This document shows positions 1 through 7,651 of a stretch of 26,768 nt of DNA, piece after piece. The notes below the pieces were generated by a model that did no database searches, was not told the DNA's origin, and saw only the letters and a list, made by a program, of their open reading frames with translations. Source of the stretch: Tritrichomonas foetus (lineage: Eukaryota > Parabasalia > Tritrichomonadida > Tritrichomonadidae); contig MLAK01000716.1 of assembly GCA_001839685.1 (NCBI GenBank), forward strand, positions 6,422 through 33,189, in the 5' to 3' direction. Each line of letters starts with the position of its first letter. Position 1 is the stretch's first letter. A program made the position numbers and the translations under genes.

Positions 1-2320
1 GTTTCTTTTCTTCTTCTTTCAATGTTTTTTCGTCTTTAGGTTGTTTTTCTTCTGTATGTTTCTTTTCTTCTTTATGTCGTTTTTCTTCTTTCAGTGCTTT
101 TTCTTCTTTATGTTGCCTTTCTTCTTCTTTTTGTTTCTTTTCATTTTGAAGTTTCTTTTCTTCTTCTTTCAATGTTTTTTCGTCTTTATGTTGTTTTCCT
201 TCTGTATGTTTCTTTTCTTTTTCTTTTTGTTTCTTTTCATTTTGAAGTTTCTTTTCATTTTGAAGTTTCTTTTCTTCCTTATGTTGCTTTTCTTCCTTAT
301 GTTGCTTTTCTTCCTTATGTTGCTTTTCTTCCTTATGTTGCTTTTCTTCCTTATGTTGCTTTTCTTCTTCCAGGCTTGTTTCTTCTTTTCGTTCTTTCTC
401 GGAAAACTCTATTCCTTCATTCTCTATGTTAGATTTCTTGATCTCTTCATGTGATTTCGATTGGTTAGATAGAATAGATTGATTACTTTTCTCTTTTTCA
501 CAATATTTTGGATTCTCATTTGTATGAATTTTATTTTCTTTTTCGTGCTCTACATGTGTTGTTATTTTATCACCTTTTTTGCTATTTTCATGATGATGAA
601 TGGAATTCGCATTTATTACCCGATTTATTTGAACATGTTTGGAAATTTTAATTTGCGGTAAGCAGCCTTCCTTTTTGTTGGTATTCAGATTATCAGTAAT
701 GACTTCTTTCTTTTCATTAATTTCTTTCTTTTCATTAATTTCTTTCTTTTCATTAATTTCTTTCTTTTTATTAATTTCTTTCTTTTCATTAATTTCTTCG
801 TTATCATTCATTTCTTTGTTATCAACCACTGTCTTATCATGTATTTGATTCTCTTTGGCAAGAACTTCATCCTTTTCTGGACTTTCTTGTTTTTCTGCTG
901 TTTCATTAATGTTTTCAATACTTTTCTCATTATCTTTGTGTTCCTCAGTGTTCTTTTCATTTTTAATTGTTTTGTTTAGGTTTTTCTTGTTTGGAATGTC
1001 TATTTTCATGAGTGGCTTCTTTACTTTCTTGAATTTTAATAAAGGAGGATCTTTGTTCTCAGCAGTAGTTAAAGAACTATTAGGGTTTTGTAGATTTTCA
1101 TCTTTAACAGTCGAATTTTGATTTTCGTGGTGAATATCAGTAACTTCACACGTTTGTGGAATTTCAAATCTTGGCACTTTTGAAGAAATTTTGTCCAATA
1201 GAGAATGATAGTATTCATTCTGCTTCACATAATCAATCTTGTTTTTGGAATTAGCAAATTCATCGATGTTGTCATCCAAAACATTAAATGAATCTTCGAA
1301 CTGATAATTAGATAAAGCTTCATTTAGCAAAGAAAGATCAGGTGGCTCTATTTTCGGTGGGAAATCAGTCCAAAGATTATTATATTCATTGCAGGTTTGA
1401 AATTCTTGTAATAATTCAAGATCGGGTGGTGGACAATCAGGTTCTCTCATTGTTGGTTTTTCTAAAGGAACAATAAAAAAATGATCATCAAAAATATCAT
1501 CATCATCAAATTTTAATTTTGGAAAGAATTTTGATTCTGCTTCTTTTATTTTGGCTTCTATTAATTTTGGATCAACATAGGGAAGTATAATTTCATACCA
1601 TTTATACCTTTTTGGAAATTCATCCAATTTAATATTTAATTCTCGAAAAGAAATGTCTAAAATAATAACTGCAAGAATATGGGGTTCAGTTTCGAAAAAG
1701 AACATATCATTTCTCATTTTATTCATTGATTGTTTACTTCGTTCATAGATTTTAATATCCTCACTTTCTAAATTTTTACCATCCAATGGTGAGAATTTGT
1801 ATCGCTCTTCTATGAAATTAATATCCTCATTAATATCTTTTTTCTTCAATCTTTTCCAACGAAGAAACAAATCTCTGTATAAAAGTACATAGTCATAAGG
1901 TGTTCTGATATTAAAATTAAAATCAAGTGCATAAATTAAATCGTTTTCAGCACGAATCATTCCTTTTCGAAAATATTCATGAAAATTTTCTGTTCCTTTA
2001 ATCAATTTTTGGCTTTTCATAAAATCCTCAACAATTTCATTACCTGAAAAATTTTCTGAATACTTTTCATGAAATTTGATGATCGTATTGATATGTGTTG
2101 GCGAAAAGTCCAAAAATTTGCCGGATAATATGTACGATGCCCATACATAAAAAATTAGAACATCTGAGTGGAAGTGGTGAACATCTGACTTTTTCATAAT
2201 TTGAATAGCGGTAAAAATCAATCGACAGTCTTCCCAATGACATCTATCTTTTTCGTGCGAGTAAAATAATTCGTAAATATGTAAAGCATTGTGAGCAATC
2301 CGTGCGAACTCTTGGTTCAT
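1..2320 (-). CDS. Cyclin T/K-like protein with long Lys/Glu-rich repeat tail (C-terminus outside window)
   Basis: An open minus-strand frame runs from ATG at 2320 through about 773 codons to the left edge without a stop, so the C-terminus is missing. Residues 1 to about 260 look like two cyclin folds. The second begins near residue 130 with ALDFNFNIRTPYDYVLLY, matching the 'LGFxxxxxxPYxYL' signature of transcription-type cyclins (T/K/L/C). By family, such cyclins activate CDK9/CDK12-like kinases that phosphorylate RNA polymerase II; that role is inferred. A middle region has two related acidic-proline motifs, PPPDLELLQE and PPDLSLLNE. From about residue 500 it becomes low-complexity: tandem KKEINE units (about 700-800) and QHKEEK units (about 270-365), inside a larger 150-bp duplication (1-75 resembles 151-225). 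TCATTT lies directly before the ATG. The cyclin call is good, the exact class uncertain. Confidence 0.72.
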   Translation of the reverse strand, partial: MNQEFARIAHNALHIYELFYSHEKDRCHWEDCRLIFTAIQIMKKSDVHHFHSDVLIFYVWASYILSGKFLDFSPTHINTIIKFHEKYSENFSGNEIVEDFMKSQKLIKGTENFHEYFRKGMIRAENDLIYALDFNFNIRTPYDYVLLYRDLFLRWKRLKKKDINEDINFIEERYKFSPLDGKNLESEDIKIYERSKQSMNKMRNDMFFFETEPHILAVIILDISFRELNIKLDEFPKRYKWYEIILPYVDPKLIEAKIKEAESKFFPKLKFDDDDIFDDHFFIVPLEKPTMREPDCPPPDLELLQEFQTCNEYNNLWTDFPPKIEPPDLSLLNEALSNYQFEDSFNVLDDNIDEFANSKNKIDYVKQNEYYHSLLDKISSKVPRFEIPQTCEVTDIHHENQNSTVKDENLQNPNSSLTTAENKDPPLLKFKKVKKPLMKIDIPNKKNLNKTIKNEKNTEEHKDNEKSIENINETAEKQESPEKDEVLAKENQIHDKTVVDNKEMNDNEEINEKKEINKKKEINEKKEINEKKEINEKKEVITDNLNTNKKEGCLPQIKISKHVQINRVINANSIHHHENSKKGDKITTHVEHEKENKIHTNENPKYCEKEKSNQSILSNQSKSHEEIKKSNIENEGIEFSEKERKEETSLEEEKQHKEEKQHKEEKQHKEEKQHKEEKQHKEEKKLQNEKKLQNEKKQKEKEKKHTEGKQHKDEKTLKEEEKKLQNEKKQKEEERQHKEEKALKEEKRHKEEKKHTEEKQPKDEKTLKEEEKK
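270..365 (-). repeat. 18-bp tandem repeat encoding QHKEEK, in the cyclin tail
   Basis: About five near-identical copies of TTATGTTGCTTTTCTTCC lie in the cyclin-like gene; each is six codons, so copy-number changes keep the frame. Confidence 0.85.
700..800 (-). repeat. 18-bp tandem repeat encoding KKEINE, in the cyclin tail
   Basis: About five copies of TTCATTAATTTCTTTCTT with one or two substitutions; again six codons per unit. It is separate in sequence from the QHKEEK array. Confidence 0.85.
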
Positions 2321-2326
2321 AAATGA
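2321..2326 (-). promoter_or_regulatory. Initiator-like TCATTT at the cyclin start codon
   Basis: On the minus strand TCATTT directly abuts the ATG at 2320. It fits the trichomonad Inr (TCA+1 Y T/A), with the predicted transcription start only 4 nt before the ATG, which is at the short end of the usual range. Confidence 0.4.
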
Positions 2327-2568
2327 GGATGCTCTCTTATGTGAATTCAATAGTACGATTAAAATGCATTGAAAAATATGTCAGAAAATCGCAAATTTTC
2401 GACTCAACAAAAAAATTGAATTGAAAATGTGGTTAATGAACACTAATTGGAAATTTTAATAAAAAAAGTATCTACAACATATATCTGTCTATCGAGAAAA
2501 TCAAATTTTAATAAACAAATTCAATCCCATTTCAAAATAATCGCGTTTTGAAATCATGAACTGACTTG

Positions 2569-2576
2569 CATCCTCA
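2569..2576. repeat. 8-bp target-site duplication, left of MITE copy 1
   Basis: CATCCTCA directly abuts the left inverted repeat and is repeated exactly at 2877-2884 next to the right one. Confidence 0.75.
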
Positions 2577-2876
2577 GGCAGAGATTTATTTTCCTATGAG
2601 TTTTGTAAATGTGAAGTGAAAGGTCAAATAAAGGTCAAAAGTGGAAAAAACCTAATGGGTAAATGTGATGTGAACTTTGCTGGTTCTTTGGGTCACTTCG
2701 ACATGGAGGAGGTGCGCCACGTGAACACAGCGGAGGGAGCGAAGCGATCCGAAGCTGTGGTCACGTGGCAGCACCTCTTCCAATGGCCGAATGAGTCGAA
2801 GGGGCCCGCAAAGTCACATCACATTTACCCATTTTTAGTGTCAAAAAACAAAACTCATAGGAAAAAAAATCCTGCC
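2577..2876. mobile_element. MITE-like non-autonomous DNA transposon, copy 1 (300 bp)
   Basis: The left terminus (2577-2605, GGCAGAGATTTATTTTCCTA then TGAGTTTTG) is an imperfect inverted repeat of the right terminus (2849-2876), sharing GGCAG and a perfect CCTATGAGTTTTG block. The element is flanked by an exact 8-bp direct repeat CATCCTCA (2569-2576 and 2877-2884), a target-site duplication. Inside, a second long imperfect inverted repeat (about 2655-2830) carries GGGTAAATGTGATGTGA on one arm and its complement on the other. Its centre is unusually GC-rich for this genome. There is no transposase; the plus-strand reading frame through it is an artefact. An 8-bp duplication is typical of hAT, P or Merlin-type transposases; I cannot choose. 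A shorter relative lies at 10119-10287. Confidence 0.82.
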
Positions 2877-2884
2877 CATCCTCA
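2877..2884. repeat. 8-bp target-site duplication, right of MITE copy 1
   Basis: CATCCTCA is the exact copy of 2569-2576. Confidence 0.75.
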
Positions 2885-3015
2885 AAACATTCAATTGAAA
2901 ATGATTATTATTGCACAAGGATTCATTAATCATGATATTCACAACAGAGTTCTATTCAAAAACAATGATTTTCCAAAAGGTGTAAATCATTTTAAACTTA
3001 TCATAACACATTTTG

Positions 3016-4095
3016 TTATGGATGGAATGCTTTCCTGAGCATTTCTATCACATTTGGCTTCTTATCCTGCATATACATTTTGTTTGCCCTTCGAAGCACA
3101 ACATAAATATTTGGAATGTCGATATTTTGGACATATTGGACAGTTGAAGCAAAATCTTCGTATGATAGTTTATGGCTTCCCTCAGCAATCCTGGAAACTT
3201 CTACATAGTAGCAGTAGTCCATAAGGTCTTCAATGTGGGCAAATAATGCATCCCAAATAATTAAAATTGTGGGCATTGGATGTTCTTGTGCGAAAAGTAG
3301 GTTTAAGCATTTATATGCATACTGCAAGGGATGAATATCATGAAATTCTAAAATTTTTGAAACATTTGGTAAATTCTTATCAAGAACTTTTTGGAAATCA
3401 CCCATTTTATGATAAATAATTGAGGATTCATCTTGTGTCATATAAAATTCTTGAATTTTCGTACCTGTGATTAATTCTTGGAGGCAGTGAAATGAGATTG
3501 CTTCAACACAATCCAAATCATCATCAAAGAGCTGACGAGATGAAACCATAGCAAAATAAAGTGGGGATACTAATTCATTGAATCCTTGCATGTAACTCAA
3601 TGAAGCATTAAGTGATCCAAAAACATATAATATTCTTTCAAGTCGCCGCATGTGAACGATAAAATGTGACAGGCTATTATCAGGCGCACCTTCAGGTGGT
3701 TCTTCAGGCGGGAAAAAGAAAAACTGTCGGCCAGATCGAGAAATGTCAGAATAAATTGTCAGCATTAATTTGCCATTTTTAACTCCTAGATCATCTCTTC
3801 GAACAGTACCTGTGAAAAATCGCTTTGGCCAATCATCTAGCCCGTAATCGTGAACAAACGCCATATATGTCTGTATTAATTTGTCGCGTTTTTCTGGCCA
3901 TTCGATTGCGAATTTTGGATATACATTCAATAAAACAAGCCAAGCAAGGCAACGATCTTCAGCGGGACACTCGGATAGTCCGGATTCGCATAAATGTCGA
4001 ATTAATTCCCTATCGATGGGTTCGTTGCTCGGGTTGGGTTGAACAAGTGGCATAATCTTGAATTGAAGTGGGGGATCTATAAATCCTTGCGACAT
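3016..4095 (-). CDS. TBC-domain Rab GTPase-activating protein (TBC1D13-like)
   Basis: This is a 359-residue protein, the usual size of a minimal TBC protein. It should accelerate GTP hydrolysis by Rab proteins on internal membranes. Both catalytic fingers are visible: the arginine finger in IYSDISRS (R120, the IxxDxxR motif) and the glutamine finger in LSYMQGFNEL (Q170, the YxQG motif), so it is probably active. The domain opens with the CLAWLVLLNVYP box. The layout and motifs resemble TBC1D13, whose known target is Rab35; the target here is unknown. The frame extends upstream to 4239 with a TTG codon, but I take the ATG at 4095 (MSQGFIDPP) because upstream there is no in-frame ATG. A TAAACGGTCTC motif at 4122-4132 is shared with the tetraspanin promoter. 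Confidence 0.88.
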   Translation of the reverse strand: MSQGFIDPPLQFKIMPLVQPNPSNEPIDRELIRHLCESGLSECPAEDRCLAWLVLLNVYPKFAIEWPEKRDKLIQTYMAFVHDYGLDDWPKRFFTGTVRRDDLGVKNGKLMLTIYSDISRSGRQFFFFPPEEPPEGAPDNSLSHFIVHMRRLERILYVFGSLNASLSYMQGFNELVSPLYFAMVSSRQLFDDDLDCVEAISFHCLQELITGTKIQEFYMTQDESSIIYHKMGDFQKVLDKNLPNVSKILEFHDIHPLQYAYKCLNLLFAQEHPMPTILIIWDALFAHIEDLMDYCYYVEVSRIAEGSHKLSYEDFASTVQYVQNIDIPNIYVVLRRANKMYMQDKKPNVIEMLRKAFHP

Positions 4096-4121
4096 GGTGG
4101 AGATTCTTTCTGCAAAGCTAA

Positions 4122-4132
4122 TAAACGGTCTC
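4122..4132 (-). promoter_or_regulatory. GAGACCGTTTA upstream motif (TBC gene)
   Basis: In gene orientation this reads GAGACCGTTTA, 27 nt before the ATG. The same 11-mer lies upstream of the tetraspanin gene (23669-23679), and its AAACGG/CCGTTT core occurs before the centrin and symplekin genes. It resembles a Myb-type site (AACNG) or a trichomonad core-promoter motif; function is inferred. Confidence 0.35.
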
Positions 4133-4239
4133 CAAATGATCAGCAATTCGCATATTTCAATGTGAGTACCTCTAAAGAGGAAATCTGATTCACTAAATGA
4201 GTTAAAATCCTCAATACATTTAATGATATAAATATCCAA

Positions 4240-4790
4240 CTATATAACAACGTCTAAATATTATTGAATTTTCCATGAGATAAAATCTTCACAAGAAGCA
4301 CATGTAAAACAATAAAGAAGCAAACATTTGGTGATATCAATAAAAATACTTATTTCACAAATCATAAAAAAAGAGCTTGAAGAAGAAGCAACGTTTTTAT
4401 AATAATACTATTATTTTAATAGTAAGCAGCATGTTTGAAGCAAGTTTTTTCCGAATTATTAAATAAGCAAAGAATTTTCTTTATAATTTTTACATTTTCA
4501 TTCATTCATTGTCGTATTTCCCTCCCTATTGGCCCACTCTGCCTTCACAGGAGATATCACTGATTTTTCATAATGATGGAATAGAATTAATACTTGTGAC
4601 AAATCGAAAAAACAGTTCATTCTCAACATCACGTGTGATTCATAATCTTATGGATGATAGCATTATTGACTTTTATTTCAAAGATGCAATGGAATAACTG
4701 GATACTAAGTTTACATACATGTTAATATAATATAATAGAGGGGGAAAAAAAAAATAGTAAAGTGTTTCGGATAGATTTTTATGACACAAT
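4240..4790. other. Intergenic region, no convincing gene
   Basis: This AT-rich spacer lies between the TBC gene start and the Sel1 gene stop. It contains a perfect inverted repeat TACTATTA-TTT-TAATAGTA (4406-4424). A 62-codon plus-strand frame ends at 4697 but begins with TTG, has no early ATG, and resembles nothing I know. A poly-A tract lies at 4744-4753. I see no RNA gene. Confidence 0.5.
4406..4424. repeat. Perfect 8-bp inverted repeat, 3-nt loop
   Basis: TACTATTA (4406-4413), TTT loop, TAATAGTA (4417-4424). It is very AT-rich and could be chance; no function is assigned. Confidence 0.4.
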
Positions 4791-5636
4791 TTAATTATTA
4801 ACACAATCTAATGGAATTACAGTTGGTGAAAAAACTCGTGGAAGATTTGATGTATCCACTGGAGTATATCTATCTCCGAGTTTCTCAATAGCACATGGAT
4901 TATTTAATTCTGCAGCCAGATATAAAAACTGTAAAGCTTTTTCTTCATCAACTTCAACGCCTTTTCCGGATTCATACATATCTGCGAGATTGTAGTATGC
5001 GGTACCGCTCCCTTTGGATGCAGCTAATTCAAAACACTCCAAAGCTTTACGGTAATCACGTCTGATACCTCTACCATTTTGGTAGCAAACTCCAATGTTA
5101 TTCAGAGCATTTATATTTCCACGAGCCCATGCTTTTTTATACAATTTGACTGCTTTTTTTTGATTCATTTTAACATAATCGCCAAAATAATGGAAATATC
5201 CAAGGGAACAGAGAGCGAATCCATTTCCTTTTCTGGCTAGTTTTTTGATGATTTTTAAACCTTTTTTAGTTTCTCCGGATTCAATTAATAAACTGGCAAG
5301 ACTTACTCTCCCATCTAAATCACCAAGTTTAGTAGCTTCGTCATAGCACTTTCGAGCTTCATTCAAGTCTGCTGGTGTCCAATATCCGTTGTAATATAAA
5401 AAACCAAGAATCGTGAAAGCTTTCGAGTAGCCTTTACTACTACTTCTTTTGAAAAGATCCATGGCAATAAAATAGTTGAGACTTACGGCGAAAGCATTTA
5501 AATACATTTTTCCGAGATAATATTCGGCTTCGGGATTACCTTGAAGTACGAAATATTCGAAGATTGGTAAAGCTTTTTCAAATTCATGATCTTCATAGTA
5601 TTTGATTGCTCGTTGAAGATTAAATTCCAGAAGCAT
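4791..5636 (-). CDS. Sel1-like repeat (TPR-class) protein
   Basis: This 281-residue protein consists almost wholly of Sel1-like repeats, about six or seven units of 36-38 residues with the A-x-x-x-L-G-x-x-Y...A-x-x-x-x-x-x-A-A pattern. Clear units include AEYYLGKMYLNA, ALNNIGVCYQNGRGI followed by DYRKALECFELAASKG, and AYYNLADMYESGKGVEVDEE. Sel1 arrays are protein-protein scaffolds, in eukaryotes often in ER-associated degradation or signalling. There is no signal peptide, membrane segment or catalytic domain, so the partner is unknown. The ATG at 5636 is preceded by TCATTTCATTG (Inr-like, 6-11 nt upstream) and by TCACTT 21 nt upstream. The stop reads TAAA. Confidence 0.85.
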   Translation of the reverse strand: MLLEFNLQRAIKYYEDHEFEKALPIFEYFVLQGNPEAEYYLGKMYLNAFAVSLNYFIAMDLFKRSSSKGYSKAFTILGFLYYNGYWTPADLNEARKCYDEATKLGDLDGRVSLASLLIESGETKKGLKIIKKLARKGNGFALCSLGYFHYFGDYVKMNQKKAVKLYKKAWARGNINALNNIGVCYQNGRGIRRDYRKALECFELAASKGSGTAYYNLADMYESGKGVEVDEEKALQFLYLAAELNNPCAIEKLGDRYTPVDTSNLPRVFSPTVIPLDCVNN

Positions 5637-5638
5637 TT

Positions 5639-5649
5639 CAATGAAATGA
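5639..5649 (-). promoter_or_regulatory. Initiator-like TCATTTCATTG of the Sel1 gene
   Basis: In gene orientation two overlapping TCATT words place candidate start sites 11 and 6 nt before the ATG at 5636, a typical trichomonad 5' UTR length. A further TCACTT lies 21 nt upstream. Confidence 0.5.
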
Positions 5650-5772
5650 AGTCAAGTGAAAATTTTACAAACTGAATCAAAATTTGAGACAATTTTGAAT
5701 GAAAAATATATGCCACTTTTCAAATTATATTTCAAATTTCATTAATTTTAATGAAAATTAGTAATCAAACCG

Positions 5773-5839
5773 TTATTTTTTCAGTATTTAAATGATCATT
5801 TTCACAGAATTCGAAACTTTATAAATACTGAAAAAATAA
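5773..5839. repeat. Perfect 18-bp inverted repeat with 31-nt spacer
   Basis: TTATTTTTTCAGTATTTA (5773-5790) is exactly complementary to TAAATACTGAAAAAATAA (5822-5839). No flanking direct repeat is evident. It lies 137 nt upstream of the Sel1 gene and downstream of the phage-like pseudogene. It could be a hairpin, a short decayed element, or a regulatory site. Confidence 0.7.
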
Positions 5840-5940
5840 AATAATTCTCAGTGCCATGGCAACAGTATTCAAAAAGTTAATGTAAGAAAATGGAAACACA
5901 TAACAGAACTATGAAAAAAAATGAAATGAAAAGTTTTTAG

Positions 5941-6479
5941 TGTAACTTTTAATCTTCAGCAATAAATTGTAGTATATGATTGTAAAATACTAAAAGTTTG
6001 ACTTTGCACAACAGCTGATGTAAATACGGAAACATGAGAACGAAAACTACACCTTTTCTGGTCACAAGGTCAATTACAACAATGAAGATGATTTGTATAT
6101 GAACAAGTATATGTATGACTACAACTGCGTGAATGATAGTAATGACCACAACAAACACCTTCATGTAGCCACAGCATCAAATGGAATCAGTATAAGTACT
6201 TCCTTTTTCATGACAGTGTCATTTCATTTGCGGTTAATTGATGCATATCTGATCCTCCGTCATAAAAGTTATTCGCCTGAGCTGTTGTAATTTTACGCTG
6301 ATTTTAAAAATTGGCCTAGACTGTTCCGGGAAAAAATGCAGATTGTGATGTATGAACAGATGAGAAATATAATGAACCAACAGGATATATGATATTGACA
6401 AGTGAAATTTGAAGTTATTGCGTTTCTTTTAGGTTTTTTCGTGAGTATCTGCTTTCAGCTCTTCTATTTCCTTTTTCAT
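5941..6479 (-). pseudogene. Decayed phage tail-fibre (Gp10 C-terminal / tail-collar) domain gene
   Basis: One minus-strand frame from about 6414 down to about 5941 spells a recognisable phage fibre tip broken by six in-frame stops. In order it has NIIYPVGSLYFSS (phage consensus IYPVGSIYxS), FPGT (the GGTW position), YDGGSDMHQLTANEMTLS (consensus GGxxTHTLTxxEMPSH), a His/Cys/Tyr-rich stretch (GHYYHSRSCSHTYTC), and SILQSYTTIYC then a stop where phage proteins have MPPYxxVYxWxR. Upstream in another frame (ATG at 6479) MKKEIEELKADTHEK looks like the coiled-coil stalk that normally precedes this domain. The gene is therefore broken by at least one frameshift and several stops. Such domains are phage receptor-binding or tail proteins; in a eukaryote they imply lateral transfer or an expanded acquired family. 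Confidence 0.7.
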
Positions 6480-6726
6480 TAATATCTACTTTTCATCATA
6501 TAAATAAATTGACTATGATTATTTTCAATAGTATCACCAAAGCTAAACTTATTAAGTTTTATGGATTTCATGAAACTCAAATTAAAAATAAGGCCTAGTT
6601 TTTTCTCGTATGAGATTTGCTTTGAGAAATTGATTCCCACCTCAAATAATATTATTAAGAAAAAAAGAATGAAAAAAAAGAAGAAGAAGGGGGAAAAAAA
6701 TGATGAAAATAAAATACAATCGAAAT
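6480..6726. other. Spacer, no gene
   Basis: Short AT-rich stretch between the phage-like pseudogene and the acidic-protein gene, with an A-rich/GAA-rich tract at about 6659-6705. I see no coding or RNA signal. Confidence 0.5.
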
Positions 6727-7383
6727 TTACACATCAGGAAGTGAGATTTCTTCATTTGATGAAAAACAGTGCTCCTCAATAATGTATTTTTGTTTTGGAT
6801 CTTCAACGATTGGCTTATCTTCAAGAAGCTGCTCTTTTTCAAGATTCATATCGTCAAAATTTATATTTTCTATTTCATCATTTTCTTCTTCAGCTTCTAA
6901 TTTAAGATCATCAAGATTGATGTCTTCATTAATTTCTTCTTCTTCTTGTTTCTGTAAACTCTTTTTATTAATTTCTTCCTTTTCATTGCTTTCATTATTA
7001 TTTTCACTGTGTTGGTGATTTCCTTCAGATGAGCTTTCAAGAAGCGAGTCAATTGTACTGTGGCTATCGTTATCATGTAAGTCATGATTATCAATTTCAT
7101 TATTTGAATTGTCGAAGCTATCGTCTTGAGTTGATGGTGATTGTGGAGATTCAATTTCACTGCGCTTGACCTTGGCGTTAGGTGAATATAAACTGCCTGA
7201 ATGAATGTAATAATATTCACTTGTTTGAGATGTCGGCGATTTCGGCGGGGATTGAGTTTTCTCATTATGTTTGGGTGAATCTCCAATAGCTGCCATTTTT
7301 ACTTCGAAGTTATGCTGAAGTGAAGCTTTGTTGAGCTCACACATTTTATTCGCGAGACGGTAGAGATTACCCGAGCGGTACAT
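6727..7383 (-). CDS. Acidic, Ser/Glu/Asn-rich hypothetical protein
   Basis: This 218-residue protein matches no family I recognise. The N-terminus (residues 1-30, LYRLANKMCELNKASLQHNF) is probably the only folded, helical part. Residues 35-90 carry several Ser-Pro sites (QSPPKSP, ESPQSPS) that would suit proline-directed kinases. The rest is acidic and disordered, with a repeated motif INLDDLKLE / INFDDMNLE separated by a Glu-rich linker, possibly a short binding motif. There is no signal peptide or membrane segment. The ATG at 7383 follows TCATTTTTC with a predicted start 16 nt upstream, and the stop is TAAA, so it looks like a real expressed gene. It is divergent from the beta-amylase gene. 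Confidence 0.7.
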   Translation of the reverse strand: MYRSGNLYRLANKMCELNKASLQHNFEVKMAAIGDSPKHNEKTQSPPKSPTSQTSEYYYIHSGSLYSPNAKVKRSEIESPQSPSTQDDSFDNSNNEIDNHDLHDNDSHSTIDSLLESSSEGNHQHSENNNESNEKEEINKKSLQKQEEEEINEDINLDDLKLEAEEENDEIENINFDDMNLEKEQLLEDKPIVEDPKQKYIIEEHCFSSNEEISLPDV

Positions 7384-7392
7384 CTTCTGGAT

Positions 7393-7401
7393 GAAAAATG
7401 A
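7393..7401 (-). promoter_or_regulatory. Initiator-like TCATTTTTC of the acidic-protein gene
   Basis: In gene orientation TCATTTTTC places the predicted +1 A at 7399, 16 nt before the ATG at 7383. Confidence 0.55.
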
Positions 7402-7632
7402 ATGCGACTTTGGTGAAATTAAAAAGCATTCAAATAAACGAACTTTTACTAACTTTTTTTATGTATTCCTCAATGAAATGTCATGTGAAAATTTGAACAA
7501 GAAATATGAAAACATAGATCGTTGTTACTTTTCCTTCTGAATTTTTGAAAGACTTTTTCATTGAAAATTTGTTCTGCTACTCTCAAAAATTGTGATAGAA
7601 TTCACTAAACAGGTAGATGATTTAGTATCATA

Positions 7633-7638
7633 TCACTT
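7633..7638 (+). promoter_or_regulatory. Initiator-like TCACTT of the beta-amylase gene
   Basis: TCACTT puts the +1 A at 7635, 17 nt before the ATG at 7652. It supports that ATG over the in-frame GTG at 7592. Confidence 0.55.
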
Positions 7639-7651
7639 ATTATTTCTTTTC

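Noticed and set aside
1..1121. Several plus-strand Phe/Leu/Ser-rich frames in the left 1.1 kb
   Set aside because: They are complements of the Lys/Glu repeat tail of the minus-strand cyclin-like gene.
2616..3038. 140-codon plus-strand frame
   Set aside because: It lies mostly inside the MITE and its inverted repeats, and no family features are visible.
4509..4697. 62-codon plus-strand frame
   Set aside because: It starts with TTG, has no early ATG and no recognisable domain; I also looked for a trichomonad GTATGT...ACACACAG intron and found none.
6093..6290. 65-codon plus-strand frame and the 71-codon minus frame 5949-6164
   Set aside because: Both are other-frame readings across the phage-like pseudogene, whose own frame explains the composition better.
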